The notes below the pieces were generated by a model. That model did no database searches. It was not told the origin of the DNA and saw only the letters and a program-made list of their open reading frames with translations. Made by a program: the position numbers and the translations under genes. Of a stretch of 64,000 nt of DNA, positions 10,724-20,784 are shown piece after piece; position 1 is the stretch's first letter, and each line of letters begins with the position of its first letter. This stretch comes from Roseibium alexandrii DFL-11 (GTDB lineage: Bacteria; Pseudomonadota; Alphaproteobacteria; Rhizobiales; Stappiaceae): positions 3,824,703 through 3,888,702 of the forward strand of contig NZ_CM011002.1 of NCBI RefSeq assembly GCF_000158095.2, read 5' to 3'.

Positions 10724-11253
10724 AACCGGACGGCATGCCGCAAAGCCCAAGACTTCGTTTCCGATTGCCGGAACTCTCTGACGCTGCGTTTTATCAATCG
10801 CTGATGTCCGACCCAGACTACATTCGCTTTATCGCCGACCGCGGCATCACTAGCATCGAAGCCGCACGCGCTTACATCGACGAAAAAGTGCTGCCGGATT
10901 TTGAGGAAAACGAGGGTGTCGGACTTTGGATCATTGCAGAAAAAGACAGCGATGACCCTGTAGGTCTCTGCGGCCTAGTTGTGCGGGACGGGCTGGACAT
11001 GCCGGACCTCGGCTATGCGTTCCACAAAGACCATCGAGGCAAGGGGTATGCCCAGGAGGCAGCCAAAGCCATCATTGCGTTTGCCCGGTCTGAGCTCGGG
11101 TTATCGCAGCTCTGCGCAATCACGCATCCGGAAAACGCGCGGTCTTCGGCTCTTTTGATGAAAATCGGATTTCAGCCAAACGGCCAAAAGTCCTTGCCCA
11201 AGATTGAAGGGATCGCTGACTACTTCGTCGCGGATCTTCAAAGTCTGTCTTGA
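10717..11253 (+). CDS. GNAT-family N-acetyltransferase (RimJ/RimL type)
   Basis: 178 residues. The family fold is visible as LRFRLPELSDAAFYQSLMSD at the N-terminus, the acetyl-CoA-binding segment DHRGKGYAQEAAKAII in the middle, and a closing ITHPENARSSALLMKIGF. Such enzymes acetylate protein N-termini or small amines; the substrate cannot be told. It overlaps nth by seven bases and so shares its transcript. The upstream frame extension from 10627 lies inside nth and is not used. Confidence 0.85.
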   Translation: MLKPDGMPQSPRLRFRLPELSDAAFYQSLMSDPDYIRFIADRGITSIEAARAYIDEKVLPDFEENEGVGLWIIAEKDSDDPVGLCGLVVRDGLDMPDLGYAFHKDHRGKGYAQEAAKAIIAFARSELGLSQLCAITHPENARSSALLMKIGFQPNGQKSLPKIEGIADYFVADLQSLS

Positions 11254-11265
11254 AAGAAGTGAGGC

Positions 11266-11697
11266 TTAGGGCTTTTTGCGCAAGCGCACGACGACATCGA
11301 CGTGCACAACTTCCATGCCTTCGGGAATATCCGGCAATACACCAATGCCGACACCCTCACCGGGAATATCGATCACCTTGTTCTCGCCTTCGATAAAGAA
11401 ATGATGGTGGTCTGAGACCTTGGTATCGAAATAGGTCTTGTTGCCTTCAATCGCGACTTCGCGAAGAAGACCAGCTTCAGTGAATTGGTGCAGCGTATTG
11501 TAGACCGTTGCCAGAGACACCGGGACATCGGCAGCAACAGCTTCTTCGTGCAAGAGTTCAGCAGACAGGTGCCGGTCGCCCTTGGAATACAGAAGTTCGG
11601 CCAATGAGACACGTTGACGGGTCGGCCGAAGGCCTGCGTCCCGGAGCATATCGGTCACATCTTTCCCGGCTGTTTCAGTCACGATCTCTATTGCCAT
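11266..11697 (-). CDS. irr: Fur-family iron response regulator Irr
   Basis: 143 residues: winged-helix DNA-binding domain (LRPTRQRVSLAELLY, then SLATVYNTLHQFTEAGLL) followed by a dimerisation domain with a His-triplet SDHHHFF at about 95-101. In Bradyrhizobium Irr that type of His-rich motif takes part in haem-dependent turnover. Irr rather than Fur or Zur is supported by this motif, by the lack of the C-terminal CxxC pairs of Fur, and by its position divergent from fabA, as in many rhizobia. It would repress or activate iron and haem genes under low iron. Confidence 0.85.
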   Translation of the reverse strand: MAIEIVTETAGKDVTDMLRDAGLRPTRQRVSLAELLYSKGDRHLSAELLHEEAVAADVPVSLATVYNTLHQFTEAGLLREVAIEGNKTYFDTKVSDHHHFFIEGENKVIDIPGEGVGIGVLPDIPEGMEVVHVDVVVRLRKKP

Positions 11698-12041
11698 TCA
11701 GATCCGGTCCAAGTCTTTTTCACCATGTACAGCGTATGCATATCACGCTGATGAGCTCTTCCACGTGCGCTTAAAAGCCACGTACTGGCTTATATCTGCC
11801 ATTTCTTGCACCTTACATGCAAGTTTTTAACGCGGAGCTACTTTCTCCGCCACCTATAAAATTCGTGCAGCGCAGCATTCAATAAGTTCGAAAAACCGCG
11901 GAAAAAGGGGCAAACTTCACGCGTACGACATCTTTCGGTCATGGTTCCCCTGTGTTAGGAAGGCGCCACAATCGAAACGAAAACAAACCCATAACAAGGC
12001 TCTTTCCAAAAAAGAGGCTTGGCCAAAAAGACGGAAAGTGA
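11698..12041. other. Divergent intergenic region irr/fabA
   Basis: 344 bp without a plausible gene. It must hold the promoters of irr (leftward) and of the fab operon (rightward). The only clear structure is a dyad CTTGCA-N7-TGCAAG at 11805-11823, a possible operator. No ICE-box consensus was recognised by eye. Confidence 0.5.
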
Positions 12042-12548
12042 ATGACCGAGCGCCGCTCCAGCTACGACTACGAAGCTCTTCTCGCCTGCGGCCGCGGCGA
12101 GCTGTTTGGCCCCGGCAATGCACAATTGCCTCTCCCGCCGATGTTGATGTTCGACCGGATTACGGAAATTTCCGAAACCGGCGGCGAATTTGACAAGGGC
12201 TACATTCGGGCAGAATTCGATATCAAGCCGGATCTTTGGTTCTTTCCGTGCCATTTCCAAGGCAATCCGATCATGCCGGGCTGTCTGGGGTTGGACGCCC
12301 TATGGCAACTGACTGGTTTTCATCTGGGCTGGCAGGGATTACCGGGCAAAGGCATGGCGCTCTCCACCGGTGAAATCAAATTCAAAGGCATGGTCACGCC
12401 GGAAACCAAGCTCGTCGAATATGGCGTTGATTTCAAACGCGTCATGAAGGGCCGCTTGGTTCTGGGCATTGCAGACGGCTGGCTAAAAGCTGACGGCGAG
12501 CAAATCTACAAGGCAAAAGATCTGCGCGTGGGCCTCTCCACCGCCTAA
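12042..12548 (+). CDS. fabA: 3-hydroxydecanoyl-ACP dehydratase/isomerase FabA
   Basis: Dehydrates 3-hydroxyacyl-ACP and isomerises trans-2- to cis-3-decenoyl-ACP, the branch point to unsaturated fatty acids in the type II pathway. 168 residues, the family's normal length. Active-site His71 lies in [13 protein letters not shown] and Asp85 in [10 protein letters not shown]. First gene of a fabA-fabB-fabI cluster, 127 bp before fabB. Confidence 0.97.
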   Translation: MTERRSSYDYEALLACGRGELFGPGNAQLPLPPMLMFDRITEISETGGEFDKGYIRAEFDIKPDLWFFPCHFQGNPIMPGCLGLDALWQLTGFHLGWQGLPGKGMALSTGEIKFKGMVTPETKLVEYGVDFKRVMKGRLVLGIADGWLKADGEQIYKAKDLRVGLSTA

Positions 12549-12675
12549 ACTCCGGTTCTGCGGAGCAAGAAAAGTTCTAGCCGGCGCTCCTAAAAAAGGG
12601 ATGCGCCGGTTCATCCATTCTGAGGGCCGGACCAAAGGGTCAAAACAAAGCCCATCGAAACGTTAGGAGACCGCA

Positions 12676-13899
12676 ATGAGACGCGTTGTCGTCACCGGGA
12701 TCGGAATCGTGTCATCCATCGGTTCCAATGCACAAGAAGTTCTGGCAAGCCTCCGGGAAGGAAAATCCGGGATCAGCTTTGCACCAGACTATGCCGAGCA
12801 TGGCTTCCGCAGCCAGGTTCACGGTATGCCGAACATTGACATTCCCGAGCTGATCGACAAGCGCCAGCTGCGGTTCATGGGCGACGGTGCGGCTTACAAT
12901 TACATCTCCATGCAGCAGGCAATCGCAGACAGCGGGTTGGAGGAGAGTGATGTTTCCAACGAGCGCTCGGGCCTGATCATGGGCTCCGGCGGTCCGTCCA
13001 CGAAGAACCTGTTCCAGGCGCACAAGATCGTCATCGAAAAGGGTTCTCCGAAGCGCATGGGCCCGTTCATGGTGACCCGCGGCATGAGCTCAACCAACTC
13101 GGCCTGCCTTGCGACCCCGTTCAAGATCAAGGGCATCAACTATTCCATCACCTCGGCCTGTTCGACGTCCGCGCACTGCATCGGTGCTGCAACGGAACAG
13201 ATCCAGTTCGGCAAGCAGGACGTGATGTTTGCAGGCGGCGGCGAGGAACTCGACTGGACCCTGTCCTGCCTGTTTGACGCTATGGGCGCCATGTCCTCCA
13301 AATACAACGACACTCCGCAAACCGCCTCGCGCGCCTATGATGCGACCCGCGATGGCTTTGTCATAGCCGGCGGCGGCGGTGTCGTGGTTCTGGAAGAACT
13401 GGAACACGCCAAGGCACGCGGCGCGAAAATCTACGCAGAAGTCACCGGCTACGCGGCCAACTCTGACGGTTACGACATGGTGGCCCCATCCGGTGAGGGC
13501 GGTGAGCGCTGCATGCGGATCGCAACGAGCACGCTGGGCGACCGCAAGGTTGACTACATCAACTCACACGGCACCTCGACACCGGTCGGTGATGTCGGTG
13601 AGATCGAGGCAATTCGTCGCGTCTTCGGTGAAAACCAGCCGCCGGTTTCCTCCACCAAGTCCCTGACCGGCCACAGCCTTGGCGCGACCGGTGTTCAGGA
13701 AGCGATCTACTGCCTGCTCATGATGCAGAACGACTTCATCACGGCCTCGGCGAACGTCAATGAACTCGACCCGGCCCTGAAGCCGGAAGAGATCGTGACG
13801 ACACGCGTCGACAATGCCGGTCTCGACACAGTCCTGTCCAACAGCTTCGGCTTCGGCGGCACAAACGCATCGCTTGCGATGTCGCGTTATCACGGCTGA
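12676..13899 (+). CDS. fabB: 3-oxoacyl-ACP synthase I FabB
   Basis: Elongates cis-3-decenoyl-ACP in unsaturated fatty acid synthesis by decarboxylative condensation with malonyl-ACP. 407 residues. The Cys-His-His triad is visible: Cys162 in [10 protein letters not shown], His298 in [10 protein letters not shown] and His333 in [11 protein letters not shown] good GGAGA ribosome site precedes the ATG. It pairs with fabA upstream and fabI ten bases downstream. Confidence 0.97.
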   Translation: MRRVVVTGIGIVSSIGSNAQEVLASLREGKSGISFAPDYAEHGFRSQVHGMPNIDIPELIDKRQLRFMGDGAAYNYISMQQAIADSGLEESDVSNERSGLIMGSGGPSTKNLFQAHKIVIEKGSPKRMGPFMVTRGMSSTNSACLATPFKIKGINYSITSACSTSAHCIGAATEQIQFGKQDVMFAGGGEELDWTLSCLFDAMGAMSSKYNDTPQTASRAYDATRDGFVIAGGGGVVVLEELEHAKARGAKIYAEVTGYAANSDGYDMVAPSGEGGERCMRIATSTLGDRKVDYINSHGTSTPVGDVGEIEAIRRVFGENQPPVSSTKSLTGHSLGATGVQEAIYCLLMMQNDFITASANVNELDPALKPEEIVTTRVDNAGLDTVLSNSFGFGGTNASLAMSRYHG

Positions 13900-13909
13900 G
13901 GAGCGGTAA

Positions 13910-14722
13910 ATGTCTGATTTGATGAAGGGCAAACGCGGCCTGATTATGGGCGTTGCCAACGATCACTCCATTGCCTGGGGTATTGCAAAAACATTGGCTG
14001 AGCATGGCGCAGAGCTCGCCTTCACCTATCAAGGTGAAGCTTTTGGCCGGCGCACAAAGCCGCTTGCCGAAAGTGTTGGGTCTAGCTTGATGCTTCCGTG
14101 TGATGTGGAAGACATCGACAGTGTCGATGCTGTTTTTGCAAAGCTGAAGGAAGAGTGGGGCACCATCGACTTCCTGGTTCATGCGATCGGCTTTTCCGAC
14201 AAGAATGAGCTGAAGGGTAAATATGCCGACACCACTCGAGATAATTTTTCCCGAACCATGGTGATCTCTTGCTTCTCCTTCACAGAAATCACCAAGCGCG
14301 CAGCCGAATTGATGCCAGATGGAGGCTCCATCATCACGCTGACTTATGGCGGCGCCACGAAGGTGATGCCGAACTACAACGTCATGGGTGTTGCAAAGGC
14401 GGCTCTGGAGTCTTCCGTCCGCTATCTTGCCGCTGATTATGGATCGCAGAACATCCGCGTGAATGCCATTTCTGCCGGTCCGGTGCGCACATTGGCCGGT
14501 TCTGGCGTTTCCGACGCCCGGTTGATGTTCAACTTCCAGAAGCGCAATTCGCCGCTTCAGCGCACTGTTTCCCTGGATGAGATTGGTGGAACTGGTCTGT
14601 ACCTTCTGTCGAATTTGTCCGGCGGTGTGACCGGCGAAGTACACTTTGTCGACAGCGGCTACAATATCATGTCCATGCCGCACTTGGACGAACTGAAAGC
14701 CCAGGAAAGCCGGGTGGACTGA
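13910..14722 (+). CDS. fabI: Enoyl-ACP reductase (NADH) FabI
   Basis: Last step of each fatty-acid elongation cycle, reducing trans-2-enoyl-ACP. 270 residues, short-chain dehydrogenase fold. The N-terminal nucleotide site is GVANDHSIAWGIA, and the FabI signature Tyr146 with Tyr156-X6-Lys163 (YNVMGVAK) marks the active site, the region targeted by triclosan-type inhibitors. A strong terminator follows at 14743-14770, closing the fabABI operon. Confidence 0.95.
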   Translation: MSDLMKGKRGLIMGVANDHSIAWGIAKTLAEHGAELAFTYQGEAFGRRTKPLAESVGSSLMLPCDVEDIDSVDAVFAKLKEEWGTIDFLVHAIGFSDKNELKGKYADTTRDNFSRTMVISCFSFTEITKRAAELMPDGGSIITLTYGGATKVMPNYNVMGVAKAALESSVRYLAADYGSQNIRVNAISAGPVRTLAGSGVSDARLMFNFQKRNSPLQRTVSLDEIGGTGLYLLSNLSGGVTGEVHFVDSGYNIMSMPHLDELKAQESRVD

Positions 14723-14742
14723 TTCGCACAATTTCCGAACAA

Positions 14743-14770
14743 AAAAAGGCGGCCGATTGGCCGCCTTTTT
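14743..14770. terminator. Bidirectional terminator fabI / SH3 gene
   Basis: Perfect 12-bp stem AAAAAGGCGGCC (14743-14754), loop GATT, then GGCCGCCTTTTT (14759-14770). With A and T runs on both sides it can end transcription from both convergent genes. Confidence 0.9.
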
Positions 14771-14790
14771 CATAAGAAAGGGATCAAAAC

Positions 14791-15327
14791 TCAGTCCTCG
14801 ATCAACTCGTCTGGATACACACCGAAAAGGCGTGTCTGATCGAGCCAGCCATTGAATTCTTCGCCGCTCACCCGGCACCAGCCGCCTGCACATTCGCCAA
14901 CGGCTGTCAGAACAAAAGGCTCCAGTTCGGCAACGATATCGGCATCGGACTGTGAGCGGGCACGCAGCGGCGTCCGGTTGTCCCTTTCCCAAGGCGTAAC
15001 CAAGGCCGTGCGCCGTCCGGAAAGCAAGGAATGAAATACCCATCCCTGTTTGCCTTCCCAGTCGCGGATGCGCCGCCAGTTTTCAAATTCCTGAATGATT
15101 TCCACGGGCAGGCCGGACTGAACGAAAGTCCAGGAGATGTCATGTTCGCGGGACGGTCCGAGACGGACGTTCACCCGGTCAGACTTCAAACTGACAAAAC
15201 GGGGAACAGGCAAACCGGTTGCGCCGGTGGTTGTGCCTTGAGCAAAGACAGGCGGTGCCATTGACGTGCTACCAGTAATCACCCCGAGAGTAAGCAGGAA
15301 AAACGCAGTCGCGATCGAACGGGCCAT
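14791..15327 (-). CDS. Secreted SH3-domain protein
   Basis: 178 residues with a Sec signal peptide (hydrophobic 5-25, cleavage likely after VFAQ). Two bacterial SH3-like repeats follow. The first begins DRVNVRLGPSREHDISW and contains RIRDWEGKQGWVFHSLLSG; the second contains TPLRARSQSDADIVAEL and GWCRVSGEEFNGWLDQ. Such periplasmic SH3b proteins are thought to bind peptidoglycan or proteins; its precise role is unknown. It is monocistronic and convergent with fabI. Confidence 0.8.
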   Translation of the reverse strand: MARSIATAFFLLTLGVITGSTSMAPPVFAQGTTTGATGLPVPRFVSLKSDRVNVRLGPSREHDISWTFVQSGLPVEIIQEFENWRRIRDWEGKQGWVFHSLLSGRRTALVTPWERDNRTPLRARSQSDADIVAELEPFVLTAVGECAGGWCRVSGEEFNGWLDQTRLFGVYPDELIED

Positions 15328-15573
15328 ATTGTCGGTAAGTCCAATTGTTATCGAACGGTTGTTTAAGGCACACCACTACAGAAAAGTGGACGCGAAAACC
15401 AGTAGGCCAGAATCAGCTTATCTGTTTGGCTGAGGAATGCATCCAATCCCTTGTTTCTGACGGATCATCTGGTAAGGAAAAGGGAGTGGTGTCATCCGCT
15501 TGCGCTCCGCGTAGCGTCAAGGTGAATCCGTTGGGGTTAAGGATTCCTCAACGAAGCCCGAAAGGCAGTTAGT

Positions 15574-16560
15574 ATGGCGAAAAAGAAGCCTGTCGTCGTT
15601 GTGACCCGGAAACTTCCGGATGTGGTCGAAACCCGGATGCGCGAATTGTTTGAAACGCGTCTCAATGAAAGTGACAGGCCCTTCAGCCAAGCAGAACTTG
15701 TGGAAGCCGTACGGACCGCCGATGTTCTGGTTCCAACGGTCACCGACCGGATCGACTCATCCGTCCTGTCCCAGGCCGGAGAGAACCTAAAACTGATCGC
15801 CAACTTCGGGAATGGTGTCGACAACATCGACGTGGTTACGGCCAACAACCGCGGCATCAATGTCACCAACACACCGGGGGTTCTGACCGAAGACACGGCC
15901 GACATGACAATGGCGCTAATGCTCGCCGTGCCGCGCCGTCTATCAGCCGGTATCCACGCGCTAGAAAGTGGTGACTGGGCCGGTTGGTCGCCAACCTGGA
16001 TGCTGGGCCACCGGATCTGGGGCAAGCGCCTCGGCATTATCGGCATGGGACGCATTGGTCAGGCGGTCGCGCGCCGTGCGAAAGCCTTTGGCATGTCGAT
16101 CCACTACCACAACCGCCGGCGCGTTCCAGGCAGTATTGAGGAAGAGCTCGAGGCAACCTACTGGGAAAGCCTCGATCAGATGCTGGCGCGCATGGATGTG
16201 GTTTCGATCCACTGTCCGCATACGCCCGGCACTTTCCACCTTCTCTCTGCCCGCCGCCTGAAGCTTTTGAAAAAAGACGCTTACGTGGTGAACACCGCTC
16301 GCGGCGAAGTGATTGACGAAAACGCCCTAATCCGGATGCTGGAAGCGGGCGAACTCGCAGGTGCAGGCCTCGACGTGTTCGAACATGAGCCGGCGGTCAA
16401 TCCCAAGCTCGTCAAACTCGACAATGTTGTGCTCTTGCCGCATATGGGCTCGGCCACGATCGAAGGCCGCATCGAAATGGGCGAGAAGGTCATCATCAAC
16501 ATAAAGACATTTATGGACGGACACCGTCCGCCGGACCGCGTCCTGCCGTCGATGCTCTGA
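15574..16560 (+). CDS. D-2-hydroxyacid dehydrogenase (glyoxylate/hydroxypyruvate reductase type)
   Basis: Probably NAD(P)H-dependent reduction of glyoxylate or hydroxypyruvate. 328 residues, typical length. The Rossmann motif GMGRIG lies near residues 155-160. Catalytic Arg is in NTARGEVIDE, Glu in DVFEHEP, and His in LLPHMGSAT. The family also contains D-lactate and phosphoglycerate dehydrogenases. The absence of an ACT domain and the PxxW-type loop (GWSPTWMLG) favour the glyoxylate reductase branch. Single gene, ended by a clear terminator. Confidence 0.85.
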   Translation: MAKKKPVVVVTRKLPDVVETRMRELFETRLNESDRPFSQAELVEAVRTADVLVPTVTDRIDSSVLSQAGENLKLIANFGNGVDNIDVVTANNRGINVTNTPGVLTEDTADMTMALMLAVPRRLSAGIHALESGDWAGWSPTWMLGHRIWGKRLGIIGMGRIGQAVARRAKAFGMSIHYHNRRRVPGSIEEELEATYWESLDQMLARMDVVSIHCPHTPGTFHLLSARRLKLLKKDAYVVNTARGEVIDENALIRMLEAGELAGAGLDVFEHEPAVNPKLVKLDNVVLLPHMGSATIEGRIEMGEKVIINIKTFMDGHRPPDRVLPSML

Positions 16561-16581
16561 AGTAATTGAAAATTCACGACC

Positions 16582-16609
16582 AACCCCGGCCAAGCGCCGG
16601 GGTTTTTTA
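16582..16609 (+). terminator. Rho-independent terminator after the 2-hydroxyacid dehydrogenase
   Basis: Stem AACCCCGGC (16582-16590), loop of five, GCCGGGGTT (16596-16604), followed by a T run. Confidence 0.9.
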
Positions 16610-16698
16610 TTATGGAATCTGCACTTTGCAGACGTTTGTCCAACAGCCCGTATCGGGTCCAAGGACGACAGACTCTTAATGCGGGTTTGAAGTCCAGC

Positions 16699-17418
16699 TT
16701 ATCCGACGTATTTCTTCCAAAGCGCGCTGTCGCCCATACCAGCTACAAAGGCCTTGTGAGCAGCGAATTCCTCGCCTCTCAAAAGAGCGCTAAGTGGAGT
16801 GGGACGGGGGCGGGCCTTGAAGGAACCGAGTTCTCCGGGTTCTGATCCTGCGTCTCCCGAACCAATCAGTCCATCCTCTTCATCCGGGTCCAGGATCAGC
16901 GCGCGCTGTTTTCCGCCGATCATTTCCAGATAGACTTCGGCGAGGATCTCCGCATCGAGCAACGCGCCGTGTTTGACACGCTTGGAATTGTCGATGCCAT
17001 ACCTGGAGCAGAGCGCGTCGAGCGAGTTCGGGCCAGAGGGGTGCTTGCGCCGGGCGATCTCGAGTGTATCGATCACCTGGGTGTTCGAGATGGTCCGTCG
17101 GCCGCAGCGTTCCAGCTCCATATTAATGAAGCCCATGTCGAAGGCCGCATTATGGATCACCAACGTGCCATCGCCTACAAATTCCAGAAATTCGTCAGCG
17201 ACTTGTTCAAATAACGGCTTGTCCGACAAAAACTCTTCAGAAAGGCCGTGAACCTTAAAAGCCCCTTCCGGCATGTCCCGCTGCGGGTTGATATAGACGT
17301 GATAGGCGTTGCCGGTCGGAACGTGATTGATCAATTCCACACCGCCGATTTCAACCAGCCTGTCACCACCGCGCGGATTAAGACCCGTCGTTTCCGTATC
17401 GAATGAGATTTCCCGCAT
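16699..17418 (-). CDS. dnaQ: DNA polymerase III epsilon (proofreading exonuclease)
   Basis: 3'-5' exonuclease of the replicative polymerase. 239 residues from the chosen ATG, which gives the family N-terminus MREISFDTETTG; the frame extends twelve residues further upstream without support. DEDDh motifs are DTETTG (ExoI), HNAAFDMGFIN (ExoII) and HGALLDAEILAEVY (ExoIII, H-x4-D). It is the outermost gene of the leftward origin-proximal block dnaQ-coaE-aroE-maf-ppsR, separated from coaE by about 106 bp. Confidence 0.93.
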   Translation of the reverse strand: MREISFDTETTGLNPRGGDRLVEIGGVELINHVPTGNAYHVYINPQRDMPEGAFKVHGLSEEFLSDKPLFEQVADEFLEFVGDGTLVIHNAAFDMGFINMELERCGRRTISNTQVIDTLEIARRKHPSGPNSLDALCSRYGIDNSKRVKHGALLDAEILAEVYLEMIGGKQRALILDPDEEDGLIGSGDAGSEPGELGSFKARPRPTPLSALLRGEEFAAHKAFVAGMGDSALWKKYVG

Positions 17419-17524
17419 GGTTCCGCCTATTTTCCACCTGTCCCATCTGCGCAAGCAGGCAGCCCTGACGCAAGATCAGCGTCAGGTTTTCCCCGGTCTT
17501 CAGCGGAAAAAGCAGCGCAAACCG

Positions 17525-18112
17525 TTAGCCAATTGCGGCCGAGGCTTTCAAGACAGCCAGGACTGACCGGCGTGCAGCGTCCATTCCAAATCCAGTGTCG
17601 ATCAGAAAATGCGCGCGCTTGCGCTTTTCAGCGTCCGGCATTTGTTTCGAAAGGATCGCGTTGAACCGGTCTTCGGTCATTCCCGGCCGGTCTAGGACAC
17701 GCGCTCTTTGGACATCTGCATCCGCCGTTACAACCACGACACCGTCAACTCGTTTGTCGCCACCGGTTTCAAACAACAGCGGAATGTCCAGCACCACCAC
17801 CCGGTGGCGGTCAGCTTTGGCTTTTTCAAAAAAGGCCAATTCTTCTTCGCGCACCAAGGGGTGCACGATGGCCTCCAACCGCTTCATGGCTTCCGGTTTT
17901 CCAAGGACATGCGGGGAGAGCAGGGTTCGATCGACGGTCCCGTCAACCACGGTTCCGGGAAAAGCTGCTTCGATCAATGGTGCCGCGCGTCCTGAATAGA
18001 GCGCGTGCACTGTCGCGTCTGAATCGTGGACGGGCACACCCAGTTCAGCAAACATCTTGGCGGTCGTCGATTTTCCCATCCCAATGGAACCGGTCAATCC
18101 AAGCTTGATCAC
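17525..18112 (-). CDS. coaE: Dephospho-CoA kinase
   Basis: Phosphorylates the 3'-hydroxyl of dephospho-CoA, the final step of coenzyme A synthesis. 195 residues, usual length. The P-loop [13 protein letters not shown] is at about 5-17, with a conserved DSD ([14 protein letters not shown]) and the CoA-binding/lid region [10 protein letters not shown]. It overlaps the aroE stop by four bases (ATGA), so it is coupled to aroE. Confidence 0.95.
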   Translation of the reverse strand: MIKLGLTGSIGMGKSTTAKMFAELGVPVHDSDATVHALYSGRAAPLIEAAFPGTVVDGTVDRTLLSPHVLGKPEAMKRLEAIVHPLVREEELAFFEKAKADRHRVVVLDIPLLFETGGDKRVDGVVVVTADADVQRARVLDRPGMTEDRFNAILSKQMPDAEKRKRAHFLIDTGFGMDAARRSVLAVLKASAAIG

Positions 18113-18957
18113 GGTGTCACCCCGAGATCCGCCAGAACCAGATCGCGCAATTCCTTATCGACCTCGGGCCGAACGCCAAACCAACGCTCAAATCCGGGCA
18201 CGGCCTGGTGAAGCAGCATGCCCAGGCCATCGACCGTTTTGTTGCCCCGTTTTTGGGCCTGTTTGAGAAGATCGGTTTCCAAAGGCACATAGACAATGTC
18301 TGTCACAAGTGCGGACACCGGCAACGGTTCAAGATCAATTTTCAGCGATGCTTTTCCTGTCATGCCAAGCGCCGTCGTGTTCACCAAGAGATCTGTTTCT
18401 CCAAGAAGTGTCCCCAACTTGTCCCAAGCGTACGCCTTCGTTTTTGAACCAAACTGATACTCAAGAACCTTCGCTTTTTCAAAGGTTCGATTGACAATAT
18501 GCACTGCTGTGAATCCACGGGAGAGCAGAGCCCATATGATGGCCCGGGCCGCGCCGCCGGCGCCCATAACCACTGCTGTCCCGTTAGAAGGATCCCAACC
18601 GGGCGCCAACTGATCCAGATTTCCCAGAAAGCCCAGCCCATCGGTGTTTGCACCACACAAGGCCCCAGTCTCATCCAGCCAGAGTGTGTTGGCGGCACCC
18701 ATGGCTTTGGCCGCATCATCCAGATGTGCACAGGCGGCGGCGGCGACCTCCTTGTGCGGCACTGTCACATTCGCGCCGATCAATCCGGAGGCGGCAAAAT
18801 CCTCGTAAAATGCATCAGCTCTTTCTGGTGTCACCGACACCCGGCCATACTCTCCATCAAGGCCGTGTTTCTTGAGCCAATATCCATGCACGAGCGGAGA
18901 CCGAGATTGATCGACCGGAAAGCCCGTGATCGCGGCTTTTCTGGTCTCCCCACTCAT
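18109..18957 (-). CDS. aroE: Shikimate dehydrogenase
   Basis: NADPH-dependent reduction of 3-dehydroshikimate in aromatic amino-acid synthesis. 282 residues. Substrate-binding [10 protein letters not shown] is at about 18-27, catalytic Lys/Asp are in [10 protein letters not shown] and NTDGLGF, and the dinucleotide motif is GAGGAARAI. Overlaps by four bases with both neighbours (maf stop and coaE start), typical of a tightly coupled operon. Confidence 0.95.
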   Translation of the reverse strand: MSGETRKAAITGFPVDQSRSPLVHGYWLKKHGLDGEYGRVSVTPERADAFYEDFAASGLIGANVTVPHKEVAAAACAHLDDAAKAMGAANTLWLDETGALCGANTDGLGFLGNLDQLAPGWDPSNGTAVVMGAGGAARAIIWALLSRGFTAVHIVNRTFEKAKVLEYQFGSKTKAYAWDKLGTLLGETDLLVNTTALGMTGKASLKIDLEPLPVSALVTDIVYVPLETDLLKQAQKRGNKTVDGLGMLLHQAVPGFERWFGVRPEVDKELRDLVLADLGVTP

Positions 18958-19547
18958 GCCTCGATCACTCCGAGTTCCCGCAGCTGCGCCAACAGCGGCA
19001 GCATCGGTAAACCGAGGATCGTGAAATAGTCACCATCAATCTTTTCAAAGAGTTGGAGACCTAACCCTTCCAGCTGATAAGCACCGACACTCGACAAAAC
19101 GTCGTCGCCCGCCTCAGCCAGATAGTGGCCGACGAATGCCGGCGACAATGTGCGCATGGTCAAACGTGCCGTCGACACGTGCCGCCAAATCACTTCACCA
19201 TCCTTGGAGATCACGCCAGCTGACAGGAGTTCATGAGTTTTTCCGGAAAATGCAAGCAATTGCCGGCGGGCCGCTTCCATATCGTCCGGTTTGGTCCGGC
19301 GCTCGCCTTCAAACGCAAGGATCTGATCTGCACCGATCACCAGTTCGCCCGAGCGGCGCGCACTGACGTCATTTGCCTTTGCTTCCGCCAGAACACTGGC
19401 CAAGTCTTCCGGTGGGAACCCGGCTTTCAGGAGCGGAGCCTCCACGGCGCGTTCGTCCACATTTGCCGGATCGACATCGATGGTCAGACCCGCATTTCTC
19501 ATCAGTTCAGCGCGGATCTTGCTGCCGCTTGCCAAAACCAGTGCCAT
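18954..19547 (-). CDS. maf: Maf-family nucleotide pyrophosphatase
   Basis: House-cleaning pyrophosphatase acting on non-canonical or ordinary nucleoside triphosphates. 197 residues from ATG 19547, chosen because it yields the canonical start [16 protein letters not shown] and has AGAGGA seven bases upstream; the frame runs 17 codons further back. Other motifs are the ANVDERAVE segment and [10 protein letters not shown]. It lies 28 bp after ppsR and overlaps aroE. Confidence 0.92.
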   Translation of the reverse strand: MALVLASGSKIRAELMRNAGLTIDVDPANVDERAVEAPLLKAGFPPEDLASVLAEAKANDVSARRSGELVIGADQILAFEGERRTKPDDMEAARRQLLAFSGKTHELLSAGVISKDGEVIWRHVSTARLTMRTLSPAFVGHYLAEAGDDVLSSVGAYQLEGLGLQLFEKIDGDYFTILGLPMLPLLAQLRELGVIEA

Positions 19548-19575
19548 GATATCCTCTTGAAATGAAAAGCCCGGA

Positions 19576-20424
19576 TTACTCCGATACTCCGTTTTCACGT
19601 GCTGTCTTGTAGTCTTTGAACAAAGTCAGTATTTCCGCAGCCGTTTCTTCAATCGACCGGCGCGTTACGTCAATCAGAGGCCAATTGTGTTCAGAACACA
19701 GACGCCGGGTCATGTTGATCTCTCGGGAAATCTCCTTTCGGTCAACATACTGATCGTTATAACTTTCTGAATTTAATGATAAAACCCTGTTCCGCCGAAT
19801 CTGTTGGATCCGTTCCGCCGACGCGATCAAACCGATCACCATCGGATTCTTCAAGGATTTGACGCTTTCCGGGAGTGGAATGTCAGGCACCAAAGGCACG
19901 TTTGCCGCCTTGATACCGCGGTTCGCAAGATAGATGCACGTCGGTGTTTTGGACGTTCGTGAAATTCCAAGGAGCACGATATCTGCCGATTCCAGATCGT
20001 CCCAGATCTGTCCGTCGTCATGCATCATAGTGTAGTTCAGCGCCTCCATCCGGCTGAAATACTCCGCATCCATTTCATGCTGCCCGCCTATTCTGTGGGT
20101 CTGCGTGACATTCAGATAGGATTGAAACACCGCGAAAACCGGATCGAGAATATTTACGAAAGGCGTACCCAGCTCCCGGCACTTTTGCTCCAGCCGTTGG
20201 GCAATTTCCTCGTCGACGAGCGTGTAGAGTACAATCCCCGGGGCTTTTTCGATTTCACTGATGACCCGATCCAACTGTTTTTGCGAGCGCACCAGCGGAT
20301 AGACATGCTCGATTTCCTGAACATTCTCATATTGGACCGTGGCCGCCCGCGCGACCGTCATGAGAGTTTCACCGGTGGAATCCGAGACAAGGTGCAGATG
20401 GAAGTAGTGTCTCGTCTTATTCAC
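19576..20424 (-). CDS. ppsR: PPDK/PPS regulatory kinase-phosphorylase (DUF299)
   Basis: Bifunctional ADP-dependent kinase and Pi-dependent phosphorylase that inactivates and reactivates pyruvate phosphate dikinase or PEP synthase. 282 residues. Visible motifs are [14 protein letters not shown] at the N-terminus and the P-loop-like [15 protein letters not shown] followed by [11 protein letters not shown]. This is the gene (formerly RP001/DUF299) that flanks the Caulobacter and rhizobial chromosomal origin opposite hemE, exactly the arrangement here. Confidence 0.93.
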   Translation of the reverse strand: MNKTRHYFHLHLVSDSTGETLMTVARAATVQYENVQEIEHVYPLVRSQKQLDRVISEIEKAPGIVLYTLVDEEIAQRLEQKCRELGTPFVNILDPVFAVFQSYLNVTQTHRIGGQHEMDAEYFSRMEALNYTMMHDDGQIWDDLESADIVLLGISRTSKTPTCIYLANRGIKAANVPLVPDIPLPESVKSLKNPMVIGLIASAERIQQIRRNRVLSLNSESYNDQYVDRKEISREINMTRRLCSEHNWPLIDVTRRSIEETAAEILTLFKDYKTARENGVSE

Positions 20425-20512
20425 GGTATCATCCCCAGGGGTGTTGATGAATTGGGTGTTATCGTCATTATTCTTTGCCTAGCACGTATTTATGCCCGCT
20501 CCGCCGATTTTA

Positions 20513-20527
20513 TTAACAATGTCTAAA
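20513..20527 (+). promoter_or_regulatory. CtrA-like site in oriC
   Basis: TTAA at 20513-20516, seven-base spacer, TAAA at 20524-20527, one base from the full TTAA-N7-TTAA consensus of CtrA. In Caulobacter such sites overlap the origin and block initiation. Confidence 0.4.
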
Positions 20528-20563
20528 CGCCGGGAAACTGAAACCGGAACGGTTGTGGGCTTT

Positions 20564-20572
20564 TGTGGATCA
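20564..20572 (-). promoter_or_regulatory. DnaA box
   Basis: TGATCCACA on the minus strand, one mismatch from the consensus TTATCCACA and identical to the G-box form described for the Caulobacter origin. Confidence 0.6.
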
Positions 20573-20621
20573 ACATGAGGCCTGTGACATTTCGACAGGC
20601 TATCCACCAACGCCCAATTTC

Positions 20622-20636
20622 TTAACGAAAGGTAAA
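20622..20636 (+). promoter_or_regulatory. CtrA-like site in oriC
   Basis: TTAA at 20622-20625, seven-base spacer, TAAA at 20633-20636; same form as the site at 20513. A two-mismatch DnaA box lies just upstream at 20600-20608. Confidence 0.4.
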
Positions 20637-20749
20637 CACTTTTCTAAATCGCTGTAATTGCGCGCGAAATTTTGTTATCGACTCCTGGGGAGGAGTTAGC
20701 GCGTGTTTGCTGCCGGATTTTTCCCTAAACAGATATCGGAGTGATGGAT

Positions 20750-20758
20750 TGTGGATGA
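20750..20758 (-). promoter_or_regulatory. DnaA box
   Basis: TCATCCACA on the minus strand, one mismatch from TTATCCACA. It is the strongest box on the hemE side and lies about 25 bp before the AT-rich stretch. Confidence 0.55.
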
Positions 20759-20784
20759 AAAAGGATCCCGGTAATCCACGCTCT

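Noticed and set aside
13757..15043. 428-residue open frame on the minus strand spanning fabB and fabI
   Set aside because: Antisense to two well-recognised genes and across their terminator; no family pattern.
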